A DNA stretch of 64,000 nucleotides from Kitasatospora phosalacinea (GTDB taxonomy: Bacteria > Actinomycetota > Actinomycetes > Streptomycetales > Streptomycetaceae), in assembly GCF_000716545.1 (NCBI RefSeq), contig NZ_JNWZ01000015.1, positions 1 through 64,000 on the forward strand, read 5' to 3'. Each line of letters starts with the position of its first letter. Position 1 is the first letter of the stretch. Below are positions 7,702 to 17,029 of the stretch, in pieces. The position numbers and the translations under genes were made by a program. The notes below the pieces were generated by a model, which was not told the DNA's origin, made no database searches, and was given only the letters and a program-made list of their open reading frames with translations.

Positions 7702-8823
7702 CTACAGGACGAACGGCTCCTGCCCGGTGCCGCTCACCATCGGACGGCCCGCGGCCTCCCAGGCGAACATCCCGCCGTCCACGTTGACCGCGTCCCGGCC
7801 GCCCGCGACCAGGTACTGCACCACCTGCGCGGAGCGGCCGCCGACCCGGCACATCACGTACAGCCGGCCCTCGGGCAGCTCGTCGAGGCGGGCCACCACC
7901 TGGCCGATCGGGATGTGCAGCGCGCCGTCCACGTGCCCGGCGTCCCACTCGTCCTGCTCGCGGACGTCGAGCAGGACGGCGTCGTCGGGCACCGAGGCGG
8001 CGTCGGCGGTGGGCAGCTGAGCGAACATCGGGGGCGTCTCCTGAGGGGTGTCGGACGGTTCGTTTCCGCCATTGTCGGGCAGCAGGGCGGCGAGCTTCGC
8101 CTGCCGTTCGGCGGCGGTGGCCAGCAGCTGCTCGGCGAGGTCCTCCAGCAGCCGCTCCGGCTCGTCGGGGCGCAGCAGCAGCAGCTCGCCCATCGGGGTG
8201 CGCTCCAGGCGCACCCGCTCCACCGCCAGCGCGGTGATCCGGCCGGTCAGCCACTCCAGGCGCTGGCGCAGCCAGGCCAGCCGGTCCGGGGAGTCGGCGG
8301 CGGGCGCCGAGTCCGGCGAGGAGGACCACTCCTCGGCCAGCCGCTCCAGCCCCTCGGTGTCGGCCAGCGCGTACGCCTCGTTGACCCGGGCGATGAACGC
8401 CGAGCGGCGCTCCTGCTCGGCCGGGTCGGTGGTCAGGTCGGGGTGGGCGCGGCGGGCCAGCTCGCGGTAGACCCGCTGGGCGTCCTTGTCCGGGCGCACC
8501 CGGCGGGCCTCCGGCTCGCCCTCGCGCGGGCCGCGCTCCTCCGGCGGCTCGACCCGCTCCCGGGCCTCCCGGGCCCGCCGCAGGTCCTCCGGGTCGCCGC
8601 TGAGCGCCGCCACCGTCTCGGCGATCAGCGCGTCCAGCTCGTCCAGTTCGGCGTACAGCGGGCCGAGCAGCTGGTGGTGGGCCAGCGCGAAGTTGTCGAT
8701 CTCCACCCGCAGGGTGGCCACGTCCACGTCCAGGGTCAGCCAGGCCAGCTCGGCCGCGGCGACCCGCTCCTCCAGGTCCCGCCGCTGCGGGTCCGCCCAC
8801 ACCTCGACGCTCGGTACGCTCAC
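7702..8823 (-). CDS. J-domain protein fused in frame to a rhodanese domain
   Basis: A 373-aa frame from GTG 8823. The N-terminal 265 residues are acidic and coiled-coil-rich, with a DnaJ-like segment 'VYRELARRAHPDLTTDPAEQERR--FIARVNEAYAL' that contains the HPD motif. The last 108 residues (from 'MFAQLPTADAASVPDDAVLLDVRE') are a complete single-domain rhodanese with the active-site loop 'VMCRVGGRSAQ', where Cys is the sulfur acceptor. The two halves are separated only by a short linker. An internal ATG at 8028 with its own GGAG suggests the rhodanese can also be made alone. In relatives I would expect two separate genes, so this may be a real fusion or loss of a stop. The start could also be an upstream GTG at 8907. 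Confidence 0.75.
   Translation of the reverse strand: MSVPSVEVWADPQRRDLEERVAAAELAWLTLDVDVATLRVEIDNFALAHHQLLGPLYAELDELDALIAETVAALSGDPEDLRRAREARERVEPPEERGPREGEPEARRVRPDKDAQRVYRELARRAHPDLTTDPAEQERRSAFIARVNEAYALADTEGLERLAEEWSSSPDSAPAADSPDRLAWLRQRLEWLTGRITALAVERVRLERTPMGELLLLRPDEPERLLEDLAEQLLATAAERQAKLAALLPDNGGNEPSDTPQETPPMFAQLPTADAASVPDDAVLLDVREQDEWDAGHVDGALHIPIGQVVARLDELPEGRLYVMCRVGGRSAQVVQYLVAGGRDAVNVDGGMFAWEAAGRPMVSGTGQEPFVL
8026..8040 (-). promoter_or_regulatory. Internal ribosome-binding site and ATG of the rhodanese domain
   Basis: On the minus strand, CAGGAG is followed 7 nt later by an in-frame ATG (8028-8026) that opens exactly at the rhodanese domain. It could give a free 108-aa rhodanese in addition to the fusion. 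Confidence 0.55.
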
Positions 8824-9039
8824 CCTGGCCACCCTACCGGGGGCCCGGCGCACCGCCGATCGGGTGGTGACGCGGCCCCCCGGGGGCGCGCACCGGGCGA
8901 CACGCAACTGATACTGACGAATCTGCCCGATTACCTACCTCCCCCAGCCGACTCCGTGCTTCATTGGAGGGCGCGCGCAAGGACGCGCGCACCCGGCCAG
9001 GAGGAGCAGCAAGCACAACAAAGGGGCAGACCGATACCC

Positions 9040-11679
9040 ATGGTGGACCAGACCGACTCCACACCCCCCGCCGGAGTGGTCGCCCTGCTCCGGATCGCCG
9101 CCGTGCTGGTCGATCCGGACGGCCGGATCGCGCTGTGGAACCGCACCGCGGAGGAGCTGTTCGGCCACCGCGCCGAAGTCGCCCTCGGCCGCACCGCGCA
9201 CGGTCTGCTGCCCGCCCTCGAACCCCGCCCGGACGGCACCGGCCCGGCCCGCCGCGGCGACGCCCTCGACACCCTCGACGACCTCGCGCTGCACGGCCCC
9301 TGGGCCGGCCCGATGGTCGTCCAGGACCGCGAGGAGCGCCCGCGCGACGTCCTGTGGTGGGCCTACCCGCTGATCGAGCCGTCCGGCCGCTCGCTGCTCG
9401 CGCTGGCCGCCGACGCCCGCCCGCTGCGCGCCGCCGGCCCGCGGATCGCCCTCGGCGAGCGCCTCGTCCCGTACGCCGCCGCGCCCGCCGCGGCCCGCCC
9501 GCAGCAGGTCGACGCCGCCTTCGCCCCGCCCGGCCCGGCCGCCGCCGAGGCGCTCGCCGCGCTGCTCCCGCCCGGCTCCGAGGAGCGCCGCCGCCGGCTG
9601 CTGGACGCCCTCGCCCAGGCCGGCCCGCCCGCCCTGCGGGTGGACGCCGCGACCCGGCTCCCGGTGGTGCCCTACCAGTCCTCCCCCGAGGGCACCGGCA
9701 CCGCCCGGGTCGCCGCCGGCCTCGGCCGCCGCTACCCCACCCCGCAGCAGCGCGCCCGCCGCGCGGACGGGCCGCCGCCCGGCACGGGCGCCCCGGGCCG
9801 CCCCGGGGTGCGGACAGCGCCCGCCGGGCCGGCCGCACCGCGGTCCGGCAGCACCGTCCCCGGCCCGCGCGAAGCCGCCGCCCACGGCCCGAACCCGGAA
9901 GGCCCCGCCATCGACCCCGCAGCCGCCGCCGCACCCGAACCGACCGCCGCCCCCGCCGCCGTCCCGCCGAGCCGGGCGGCCGCCCCCGGCACCGGCGTGG
10001 AGGTGGTCCGCGGGCTGCCCGACGACGGCGACCTCGCGCTGCTCGCCTCGGTCGGCAGCCAGGTCGGCACCACGCTCGAACTGGACACCACCGCCCGCGA
10101 GCTGTGCGAGGTGCTGGTCCCCCGGGTCGCCGACTTCGCCTGCGTCGACCTGCTCGACAGCCTGATCTCCGACGCCGAACTGCCCGCCGGCTCCCCCGAC
10201 GACGCGACGATGCTGCGCCGGGTCGCCCGCACCTTCAACCCGTCCCAGCAGCGCTGGAACCACGTCCTGGACGAGGGCGCGCTGCTGGCCATGCCGCGCT
10301 CCACCCCGCCCGGCCTGGCCCTGCAGGAGAACCAGCCGGTGCTGGTGCCGATGATCTCGGCGGACGTCGCGGTCGACTACGCGGCCTCGCTCGGCGGCCC
10401 CGAACTGGAGCCGGCCGTGGTCGGCCGCTCGATGCTGGTGCTGCCGCTGTCCGCCCGCGGCGCGGTGCTGGGCATCCTCAAGCTGCTGCGGCTGTCCGAC
10501 CGGGCGCCGTTCACCCGCTCCGACGCCGACACCCTCAAGGAGATCGCCGCCCGGGCCGCGCTCTCCCTGGACAACGCCCGGCTGCACCGCGCCGAGTCCA
10601 AGGTCGCCACCACGCTGCAGCGCTCGATGATCCCGACCCGCCCGCCGCGGATCCCCGGCGTGCAGGTCGCCCACCGCTACATGCCGGGCGACCGCAAGGC
10701 CGAGGTCGGCGGCGACTGGTTCGACGCCATCCAGCTGCCCGGCAGCCGGGTCGCCCTGGTGGTCGGCGACGTGATGGGCCACGGCCTGCACTCGGCCGCC
10801 GCGATGGGCCGCTTCCGCACCGCCATGCAGACCCTGGCCGCCCTCGACCTGCCGCCCGGCCAGCTGCTGCGCCACCTGGACAACCTGGCCCACAAGCTCG
10901 GCGACGACCACCTGGCGACCTGCCTGTACGCCGTCTACGACCCGATCAACCGCACCTGCGAGCTCGCCTCGGCCGGCCACGTCCCACCGGTCCTGGTCCA
11001 CCCCGACGGCCGCGGCGAGCTGCTGGAACTGCCCTCCGGCGCGCCGATCGGCGTCGGCGGGGTGCCGTTCCAGACCAAGAAGATCGACGTCTCGGACGGC
11101 TCGATGCTGGTGATGTGCACCGACGGCCTGGTGGAGGTCCGCGGCGGCGACATAGGAGAGGGCCTGGCGGCGCTCTGCGGCAACCTGATCGACCCCAAGC
11201 AGACCCCGGACGAGGCCTGCGACACCGTGCTGAACACCCTGCACTCCGAGGACCGGCAGGACGACATCGCGCTGCTGGTGGCCCGCTTCGACGGCGTCCC
11301 GCCGACCGAGGTCGCCACCTGGCAGCTCGGCGTCACCGAACTGGAGGTCGGCCGGGCCCGCCGGCTGGTGCGCGACCAGCTCGCCACCTGGCAGCTCGAC
11401 GCCCTCGCCGAGACGGTCGAGCTGCTGGTCTCCGAACTGGTCACCAACGCGGTCCGGGTCGCCCGGGCCGAGGTGCAGCTCCAGCTGATCCGGGTCGACA
11501 AGCTGCTGGTCGAGGTCAGCGACGACAACCACAACCTGCCCTCGCTGGAGCCCGCCGACGCCGACGCCGAGCACGGCCGCGGCCTGAACCTGGTCAGCAA
11601 ACTGGCCGAGAAGTGGGGCACCTCCCGCAAGGCCGTCGGCAAGGTCGTCTACTTCGAGATGCCGCTGCCGCGCGGCTGA
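9040..11679 (+). CDS. PAS-GAF-PP2C(SpoIIE)-HATPase signalling phosphatase
   Basis: An 879-aa protein starting at ATG 9040. The N-terminal PAS-like domain (about 12-110) contains 'AAVLVDPDGRIALWNRTAEELFGH'. A Pro/Ala-rich linker (about 230-315) is followed by a GAF domain (about 325-510) and then a SpoIIE/PP2C phosphatase domain (about 525-750) with metal-binding signatures 'AEVGGDWFDA', 'VGDVMGHG' and 'DDIALLVARF'. The C-terminus (about 760-879) is a GHKL HATPase fold with 'LVSELVTNAV' and 'EHGRGLNLV', like anti-sigma-factor kinases such as RsbW/SpoIIAB. Streptomyces has many proteins of this design; they sense a signal and dephosphorylate anti-sigma-factor antagonists. The exact partner and stimulus are unknown. 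It is monocistronic, with a 216-nt upstream gap from the divergent J-domain gene. Confidence 0.9.
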   Translation: MVDQTDSTPPAGVVALLRIAAVLVDPDGRIALWNRTAEELFGHRAEVALGRTAHGLLPALEPRPDGTGPARRGDALDTLDDLALHGPWAGPMVVQDREERPRDVLWWAYPLIEPSGRSLLALAADARPLRAAGPRIALGERLVPYAAAPAAARPQQVDAAFAPPGPAAAEALAALLPPGSEERRRRLLDALAQAGPPALRVDAATRLPVVPYQSSPEGTGTARVAAGLGRRYPTPQQRARRADGPPPGTGAPGRPGVRTAPAGPAAPRSGSTVPGPREAAAHGPNPEGPAIDPAAAAAPEPTAAPAAVPPSRAAAPGTGVEVVRGLPDDGDLALLASVGSQVGTTLELDTTARELCEVLVPRVADFACVDLLDSLISDAELPAGSPDDATMLRRVARTFNPSQQRWNHVLDEGALLAMPRSTPPGLALQENQPVLVPMISADVAVDYAASLGGPELEPAVVGRSMLVLPLSARGAVLGILKLLRLSDRAPFTRSDADTLKEIAARAALSLDNARLHRAESKVATTLQRSMIPTRPPRIPGVQVAHRYMPGDRKAEVGGDWFDAIQLPGSRVALVVGDVMGHGLHSAAAMGRFRTAMQTLAALDLPPGQLLRHLDNLAHKLGDDHLATCLYAVYDPINRTCELASAGHVPPVLVHPDGRGELLELPSGAPIGVGGVPFQTKKIDVSDGSMLVMCTDGLVEVRGGDIGEGLAALCGNLIDPKQTPDEACDTVLNTLHSEDRQDDIALLVARFDGVPPTEVATWQLGVTELEVGRARRLVRDQLATWQLDALAETVELLVSELVTNAVRVARAEVQLQLIRVDKLLVEVSDDNHNLPSLEPADADAEHGRGLNLVSKLAEKWGTSRKAVGKVVYFEMPLPRG

Positions 11680-11710
11680 CCGCCCGGGAGCGGAGCCGGT
11701 CGGGGCGGGC

Positions 11711-12523
11711 CTACGGCGCGACCGCCGCCCTGGTCCGGCCCTTCGCGGCCACCGACGCGGCCGCCCCGACGCCGCTCAGCACCCGCGGCCAGTAGTCGCC
11801 GAACACCTCGACCCAGACCGCGATCAGCGCCGCCGCGCTGATCGCCACCAGGTGCTCCAGCCCGGCCAGGTTCGGCAGCAGCAGCGCCTCCACCGCCATC
11901 GACACCACCACCGCCCCGCCCGTCCACCAGGCCCGGCAGCGCAGCGCCACCACCACGGCCAGCGCCACCACCGCCGCCGAGGGCCCGGTGTCCCGCACGT
12001 GCGCCACCCAGCGCGGGAAGCCCATCGCGTGGTGCGGCCCGAGCGCCACCCCGATCCGGGCGAACAGCGTGCCCGCCAGGGTGCAGACGTACGCCACCAC
12101 CAGGGTCAGCCGCCGCCCCAGCACGATCTCGGCCACCCCGAACACCAGGAACACCTGCGCCAGCGCACCCCACACCGGCAGGTCCAGGGCCGGCACGTAC
12201 AGCGACAGCGGGGTGCGCAGCAGCGACACGTCCAGCGGCAGCGCCGCCTTCACCACCCCGATGTCGGCCACCAACCGGTCCCCGCCCGGCAGGTGCTGGA
12301 CCACCGAGAACAGCAGCACCAGCGCGGTCGCCGCGGTCGCCAGCGGCACGGCGGCGAACTTCCGCCGCACCACCTGGTCCTTCACGGAAGCGAACAGCTC
12401 CCCCCACTCGGCGACCGCGGCCCGGCGGAGCACCGCCCACCACCCCGGTCGCGCGCCCCCCGCGCGGGTGATCTGCTTCACGAGCCCGTCTCTCCCGTCC
12501 GTTTCCGTTCCGTCCCGCGTCAC
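11711..12523 (-). CDS. Rhomboid-like integral membrane protein
   Basis: A 270-aa protein with about six hydrophobic segments between residues 58 and 250. It has 'VFLVFGVAEIVLGRR', a Gly-rich region 'CTLAGTLFARIGVALGPH' and a C-terminal 'LEHLVAISAAALIAVWVEVFGDYW'. The helix arrangement recalls the rhomboid fold, but I see no GxSx serine motif or HxxG partner histidine, so protease activity is not supported. The start is uncertain: GTG 12523 gives the longest form, and a shorter start at the VKQITRAGG segment is possible. It lies next to an MprF-like gene in the same direction. Confidence 0.65.
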   Translation of the reverse strand: MTRDGTETDGRDGLVKQITRAGGARPGWWAVLRRAAVAEWGELFASVKDQVVRRKFAAVPLATAATALVLLFSVVQHLPGGDRLVADIGVVKAALPLDVSLLRTPLSLYVPALDLPVWGALAQVFLVFGVAEIVLGRRLTLVVAYVCTLAGTLFARIGVALGPHHAMGFPRWVAHVRDTGPSAAVVALAVVVALRCRAWWTGGAVVVSMAVEALLLPNLAGLEHLVAISAAALIAVWVEVFGDYWPRVLSGVGAAASVAAKGRTRAAVAP

Positions 12524-12690
12524 CGCTGCTTCCCCGCCCCGTCTCCGACCCTACGCACCGGGTCCGGCGGCGGCATCGGCCTCGGAGACCATTCCCGCCG
12601 TCCTCCCGGAGGCCGACCCCCCCGGGTCCGCTCCGCCCCCCGGCGGAGGGACCACCCCGTCCCGCGCCGTGTCCGGCCGGGAAACCGTGC

Positions 12691-14472
12691 TCACCCGTGC
12701 CGGCGGCGGAACAGCGCCGGCATGCTCGGCACCGTGATGAAGCCCTCCGCGCGGGCCGAGGCGATGCCGATCCGGGGGATCTCGCCGCTCTTCTGGAAGA
12801 GCAGGTAGCGCGGCTCCCAGATCGGGCGGTACTTCGCGTTCGCCCGGTACAGCGACTCGATCTGCCACCAGCGCGAGAAGAAGCCCAGCACCGAGCGCCA
12901 CAGCCGCAGCACCGGCCCGGCGCCCAGCTTCGAGCCGCGCTCGAAGACGGAGCGGAACATCGCGAAGTTCAGCGAGACCCGCTCCAGTTCCACCTCCTTC
13001 GCGCGCTGCAGGAGCTCGATCACCATGAACTCCATCAGGCCGTTCTCGCTGTCCCGGTCACGGCGCATCAAGTCCAGCGACAGGCCGTGCTCGCCCCACG
13101 GGACGAAGCTCAGCAGCGCCCGCAGTTCGCCGTCCCCGTCGAAGCACTCCAGCATCACGCAGCGCCCGTCGCCCGCGTCGCCCAGCCGGCCCAGCGCCAT
13201 CGAGAAGCCGCGCTCGGTCGCGCCGTCCCGCCAGTGGTCGGCCTTGGCCACCAGCTCGGCCATCTCGCACTCCGGGATGTCCCCGTGCCGGCGGATCCGC
13301 ACCGTGTACCCGGCCCGCTTGACCCGGTTGTACGCCTGCCGGACCACCCGCATCGCCCGGCCGTCCAGCGAGAACTCGTCCAGCTCGACGATCGCCTCGT
13401 CGCCCAGCTCCAGCGCGTCCAGCCCGTGCCGGGCGTAGATCACCCCGGCCTCCTCGGAGGCGCCCATCACGGCCGGCACCCAGGCGTGCTCGCGGGCCTC
13501 CGCCAGCCAGGCGTCGATCGCCCCCGGCCACGCCTCCGGGTCGCCGATCGGGTCGCCCGAGGCCAGCGTGACGCCACCGACCACCCGGTACGCGATCGCC
13601 GCCTTCCCGGACGGGGAGAACACCACCGCCTTGTCCCGGCGCAGCGCGAAGTAGCCCAGCGAGTCCCGCTCGCCCTGCTTCTCCAGCAGCTCGCGCAGCC
13701 GGGCCTGGTCCTCGTCGCTCTGCAGCTCCTCGCCGCGCGGCGAGCGGAACGCCACCCACAGCACGAACAGGAACAGCACCGCGCCCATCGCGTTGATCGT
13801 CGCGTTCGCCCAGGTCGGCACCGAGACCACGTCGCGGACCCGCTCCGAGGGCTCCAGCGTGATCATCCGGTGCACCGCGTAGCTGAACCGGGTGCCGAAA
13901 TCGCCGCCGGAGACCTCGTTGGTCAGCTGCACCAGCACCGAGCCGACCAGCCCGCCCACCAGCAGCCCGCCCACCGCGGCGGCCGCGGCGGTCTTCGGGT
14001 TGGAGCGGTCGCCCTTGGAGGTGAACGCCCGGCGCGAGACCAGCAGCGCCACCAGGAACAGCCCGGTCAGCCCGACCGAGAAGTAGTTCCACGGGTGGTC
14101 CCGGTACCGCTCGCCCCAGGCCATCCAGACCAGGCAGCCGAGGAACGTCACCCCGGCCAGCCCGGTGTTGAAGATCCACGCCGCCCGCTTGCGGCGGCGC
14201 ATCGCCACCGCCAGGAACAGCGAGGCCAGCATCGAGGTCAGGCCCGCCGTCATCAGGTACGGGGTGAAGTACTCGCCCGTGTTGTGGCGCTCCACCTCGT
14301 CCCGGAAGGGCACCGAGAGCACCGCCACCAGGTTCAGCAGCGCCATCAGCCGCAGGTACCAGACGGTGGACGCGGCGGCCCGCGGCCGCCACCGTGCCAG
14401 CGGACCTTGACCTTCGCCCCGGGTCGGGGACACGGCCGAGGAAGCCGTCTTCACAGTGGACACAGCAACCAT
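12691..14472 (-). CDS. MprF-like DUF2156 protein (lysyl-lipid synthase / flippase type)
   Basis: A 593-aa protein from ATG 14472 (a longer start at 14499 is possible). The N-terminal half has about six membrane segments (residues 30-240). The C-terminal half (about 280-580) is the GNAT-like DUF2156 domain of phosphatidylglycerol lysyltransferases, with 'GDPIGDPEAWPGAIDAWLAEAREHAWVPAVMG', 'LGDEAIVELDEFSLDGR' and 'MEFMVIELLQRAKEVELERVSLNFAMFRSVFERG'. MprF proteins use aminoacyl-tRNA to modify membrane phospholipids and lower surface negative charge. The membrane part here is shorter than in firmicute MprF, so whether it also flips lipid is unclear. It is transcribed away from the response regulator gene. 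Confidence 0.82.
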   Translation of the reverse strand: MVAVSTVKTASSAVSPTRGEGQGPLARWRPRAAASTVWYLRLMALLNLVAVLSVPFRDEVERHNTGEYFTPYLMTAGLTSMLASLFLAVAMRRRKRAAWIFNTGLAGVTFLGCLVWMAWGERYRDHPWNYFSVGLTGLFLVALLVSRRAFTSKGDRSNPKTAAAAAVGGLLVGGLVGSVLVQLTNEVSGGDFGTRFSYAVHRMITLEPSERVRDVVSVPTWANATINAMGAVLFLFVLWVAFRSPRGEELQSDEDQARLRELLEKQGERDSLGYFALRRDKAVVFSPSGKAAIAYRVVGGVTLASGDPIGDPEAWPGAIDAWLAEAREHAWVPAVMGASEEAGVIYARHGLDALELGDEAIVELDEFSLDGRAMRVVRQAYNRVKRAGYTVRIRRHGDIPECEMAELVAKADHWRDGATERGFSMALGRLGDAGDGRCVMLECFDGDGELRALLSFVPWGEHGLSLDLMRRDRDSENGLMEFMVIELLQRAKEVELERVSLNFAMFRSVFERGSKLGAGPVLRLWRSVLGFFSRWWQIESLYRANAKYRPIWEPRYLLFQKSGEIPRIGIASARAEGFITVPSMPALFRRRHG

Positions 14473-14651
14473 TCCAGACGATCGATCAGCGGGGCGCATC
14501 CGCTCGCGGTTCCGCGCACTCCACCCCGATTTCCATGGTTGCCCAGCGGCGATGAGAATTGCGTGAATCCGGTAGCGGATTCCCACCCCCGCCGTTCGGC
14601 GGGGGTGCCGGAGCGCCGACCGGGACCGAACCCGCCCCAGCAGGGAGAGAC

Positions 14652-15320
14652 ATGCCGCCGACCCGGGTCCTGATCGTGGACGACGAGGTGCTGGTCCGCT
14701 CCGGGCTCGGCCTGATCGTCGGCACCGCGCCCGACCTGGAGGTGGTCGGCGGCTGCTCCGGCGGCCAGGCCGAGCGGATGGTCCGCGAGCTCGCCCCCCA
14801 GGTGGTCCTGCTCGACGTCCGGATGCCCGACCTGGACGGCATCAGCGTGCTGCGCCGGCTGCGCGCGCTGCCCGAACCGCCCGCCGTCGCGATGCTCACC
14901 ACCTTCGACACCGACGAGCACATCGGCACCGCGCTGCGGGCCGGGGCCGCCGGCTTCCTGCTCAAGGACACCGCCCCCGAACAGCTGGTGCACGCCGTCC
15001 GGGTGCTCGCGGCCGGCGGCAGCGTGCTCTCCCCGACCGTGGCCCGCACCGTGATCAGCGGCTACGTCGAGGGCGGCGGCCCCGACACCGCCGCCGCCAC
15101 CCTCACCGGCCGGCTCACCGGCCGCGAACTGGACGTCCTGGCACTCCTCGGCGAGGGCCTGTCCAACGCCGAGATAGCCGACCGGCTGTTCCTCGGCACC
15201 GGCACGGTCAAGGACCACATCAGCGCCATCCTGGCCAAGCTCGGCGCCGCCAACCGCGTCCAGGCCGCCGTCATCGCCCACCGCGCCGGGCTGGTCCGCG
15301 ACCGGCGGGACGGGGAGTGA
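14652..15320 (+). CDS. NarL/LuxR-type response regulator
   Basis: A 222-aa two-domain regulator. The receiver domain (1-120) has the acidic pair in 'VLIVDDEVLV', phospho-acceptor Asp55 in 'VVLLDVRMPDLDG', Thr in 'AMLTTFDTDEH' and Lys in 'GFLLKDTAP'. The C-terminal LuxR helix-turn-helix (about 152-215) shows 'LTGRELDVLALLGEGLSNAEIADRLFLGTGTVKDH'. ATG 14652 follows AGGGAGAGA. It overlaps the histidine kinase gene by GTGA, so this is a two-component pair. The regulon is not predictable; the neighbouring divergent MprF-like gene is one candidate target. Confidence 0.93.
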   Translation: MPPTRVLIVDDEVLVRSGLGLIVGTAPDLEVVGGCSGGQAERMVRELAPQVVLLDVRMPDLDGISVLRRLRALPEPPAVAMLTTFDTDEHIGTALRAGAAGFLLKDTAPEQLVHAVRVLAAGGSVLSPTVARTVISGYVEGGGPDTAAATLTGRLTGRELDVLALLGEGLSNAEIADRLFLGTGTVKDHISAILAKLGAANRVQAAVIAHRAGLVRDRRDGE

Positions 15321-16474
15321 CCCCCGAGGAGCCCGCCGAGCCGCGCCGCCGGGCCCCGGCCTGGCTGCGCTCCCCGCGCACCACCCTGCTCGCCCCGGTG
15401 CTGCTCGCCGCGATGGACTCCGCCCTGGTCGCCAGGGACTCCGCGCCCTGGCAGCTGGCCCTCTCCGCGCTCTCCGTCGCCGTCCTGCTCTGGCGCCGCC
15501 GGCACCCCCTGCCGGTGGCCCTGCTCACCCTGCCCGGGGCGTTCTTCAACGAGATCTGGCTCTCCCCCATCACCGCCGTCTACTCGGTCGCCGCCGCCTG
15601 GTCCCGGCCCCGCGTCCCGGTCGCCTGCGCCACCGCCTTCGCCCTGGTCGAGTTCTTCCACTGGCCCCTCGACCCCGGCCTGTTCGAGCTCAGCCGGGAC
15701 AACGCGCTCTACGCCATCCAGTCGGTGATGCTCGGCGCCGGCCCCGCCGCCCTCGGCATGCTCGCCCGCACCCGCGGCGAACTCGCCGACCGCGTCACCG
15801 AACTCACCGCCGGCCGGCAGCGCGAGAGCCGGCTGCTCGCCGAGAAGGTGCTCTCCGCCGAACGGGCCAGGCTCGCCCGCGAGATGCACGACGTGGTCTC
15901 CCACCAGGTCAGCCTGATCTCCATCCAGGCGGGCGCGGTCCAGGTCTCCAGCACCGACCCGGCCGCCCGCGAGGGCGCCCGCACCATCCGCGAGCTCTCC
16001 GTGCGCACCCTCGACGAGCTGCGCCAGATGGTCGGCGTGCTGCGCGCCGCCGGCGTCCCCGGCACCCCGCTCGCCCCGCAGCCCACCCTGGCCGACCTGC
16101 CCCGGCTGATCGACGGCAGCGGCCTGGCCGTCACCAGCCGCCTCGACCCCGGCCGCCGGCCCTGGCCCGAGGCCGTCGAACGGGCCGCCTACCGCACCGT
16201 CCAGGAGGGCCTGACCAACATCAGCAAGCACGCCCCCGGCGCCCCCGTCACCGTCCGGATCGCCGCCCGCGGCGGCAAGCTGCACGTCGAGGTCCGCAAC
16301 GGCCCCCCGCCCGCCCGCACCCCGGGCGCCGGCGCGGACGACGCCCCGCTGCCCGGCGGCGGCCACGGCCTGATCGGCCTGCGCGAACGCGCCGCCCTGC
16401 TCGGCGGCACCTTCACCGCCGCCCCCGCCCCGGACGGCGGCTTCGTCCTGCACGCGGTGCTCCCCGCGCACTGA
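15317..16474 (+). CDS. Sensor histidine kinase, HisKA_3/NarX type
   Basis: A 385-aa kinase starting at GTG 15317 inside the response regulator stop. Four to five membrane helices (about residues 15-155) with very short loops suggest sensing at or within the membrane. The dimerisation domain 'ARLAREMHDVVSHQVSLISIQAGAV' carries phospho-acceptor His191, and the ATPase domain (about 290-385) has 'EGLTNISKHAPGAPV' (N box) and 'GGGHGLIGLRERAALLGG' (G box). It phosphorylates the partner NarL-type regulator. The stimulus is unknown. Confidence 0.92.
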   Translation: MTPEEPAEPRRRAPAWLRSPRTTLLAPVLLAAMDSALVARDSAPWQLALSALSVAVLLWRRRHPLPVALLTLPGAFFNEIWLSPITAVYSVAAAWSRPRVPVACATAFALVEFFHWPLDPGLFELSRDNALYAIQSVMLGAGPAALGMLARTRGELADRVTELTAGRQRESRLLAEKVLSAERARLAREMHDVVSHQVSLISIQAGAVQVSSTDPAAREGARTIRELSVRTLDELRQMVGVLRAAGVPGTPLAPQPTLADLPRLIDGSGLAVTSRLDPGRRPWPEAVERAAYRTVQEGLTNISKHAPGAPVTVRIAARGGKLHVEVRNGPPPARTPGAGADDAPLPGGGHGLIGLRERAALLGGTFTAAPAPDGGFVLHAVLPAH

Positions 16475-16555
16475 GGCCGACCGGCCCCGGGGACCGCCGG
16501 GGCCGGGTCGGGCCGGACTGGGCCGCCCGGGCCGATCCGGTTCCGGACAACGAGA

Positions 16556-16587
16556 AAGCCCCGCAGATCCGTAGATCTGCGGGGCTT
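16556..16587 (-). terminator. Bidirectional terminator between the kinase gene and tRNA-Leu
   Basis: A 14-bp perfect stem (16556-16569 with 16574-16587) closes a CGTA tetraloop. Read on the minus strand it ends in CTTTCTC just past tRNA-Leu, so it serves the tRNA; read on the plus strand it can also end the two-component transcript. Confidence 0.85.
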
Positions 16588-16592
16588 CGCTG

Positions 16593-16676
16593 TGCGCGAG
16601 GGGGGAGTTGAACCCCCACGCCCTTTCGGGCACTGGAACCTGAATCCAGCGCGTCTGCCTATTCCGCCACCCGCGC
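16593..16676 (-). tRNA. tRNA-Leu (CAG)
   Basis: On the minus strand a 7-bp acceptor stem (GCGCGGG with CTCGCGC, one G-U) and a class II variable arm (TGCCCGAAAGGGCGT) surround an anticodon loop TTCAGGT with anticodon CAG, reading CUG leucine codons. The T arm is GGGGGTTCAACTCCCCC. CCA is not encoded. A terminator follows immediately. Confidence 0.97.
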
Positions 16677-17029
16677 ATGGGTGTTGTCTTCAGTTGCTTA
16701 CCGCTTCTTCCGACCTGTCGAGAAGCTTACCGCATCTCTCGGGGTCTTCCGTTCGGCTCCCTCTCGGGCGCCCCTTCCGACATGGAAAACATTAGCACGC
16801 CCCTGGCCGCACCTGCGAATCCATTCCCACCGGGCCCCCGGCACGGACTCCGGCGGCCCGCAACCGGAGGCGGGGGGAACGAGTGAGCGGGCCGTCCGGC
16901 GGGTACCCCTCCGGGCGCGACCTAGGCGGGGAACCGTACGGAAGGGCCGGGCGTGGATACGATCAGTACGGAAGTACCGCTTTCCAGCCGACGAGCCGGC
17001 CCGTCCGACGCCCTGAGAGGGGGTGCCCC
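16677..17029. other. Gap upstream of fhaA, presumed promoter region
   Basis: About 350 nt without a convincing gene. The fhaA frame stays open back to a GTG at 16883, but the homologous protein start (VGVLKKFEQRLEG) lies at 17030 behind GAGAGGGGGTG, so the upstream stretch is probably untranslated leader. It must carry the promoter of the fhaA-fhaB-pstP-rodA-pbpA array and the promoter of the divergent tRNA-Leu. I cannot assign -10/-35 elements with confidence. Confidence 0.5.

Noticed and set aside
8935..11574. Long antisense open frame across the PP2C phosphatase gene
   Set aside because: It mirrors third-position GC in the real gene; no start context or recognisable domain.
16883..17029. 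N-terminal extension of FhaA from GTG 16883
   Set aside because: The family starts at GVLKKFEQRLEG; the upstream codons lack conserved sequence, and a good ribosome-binding site precedes 17030.
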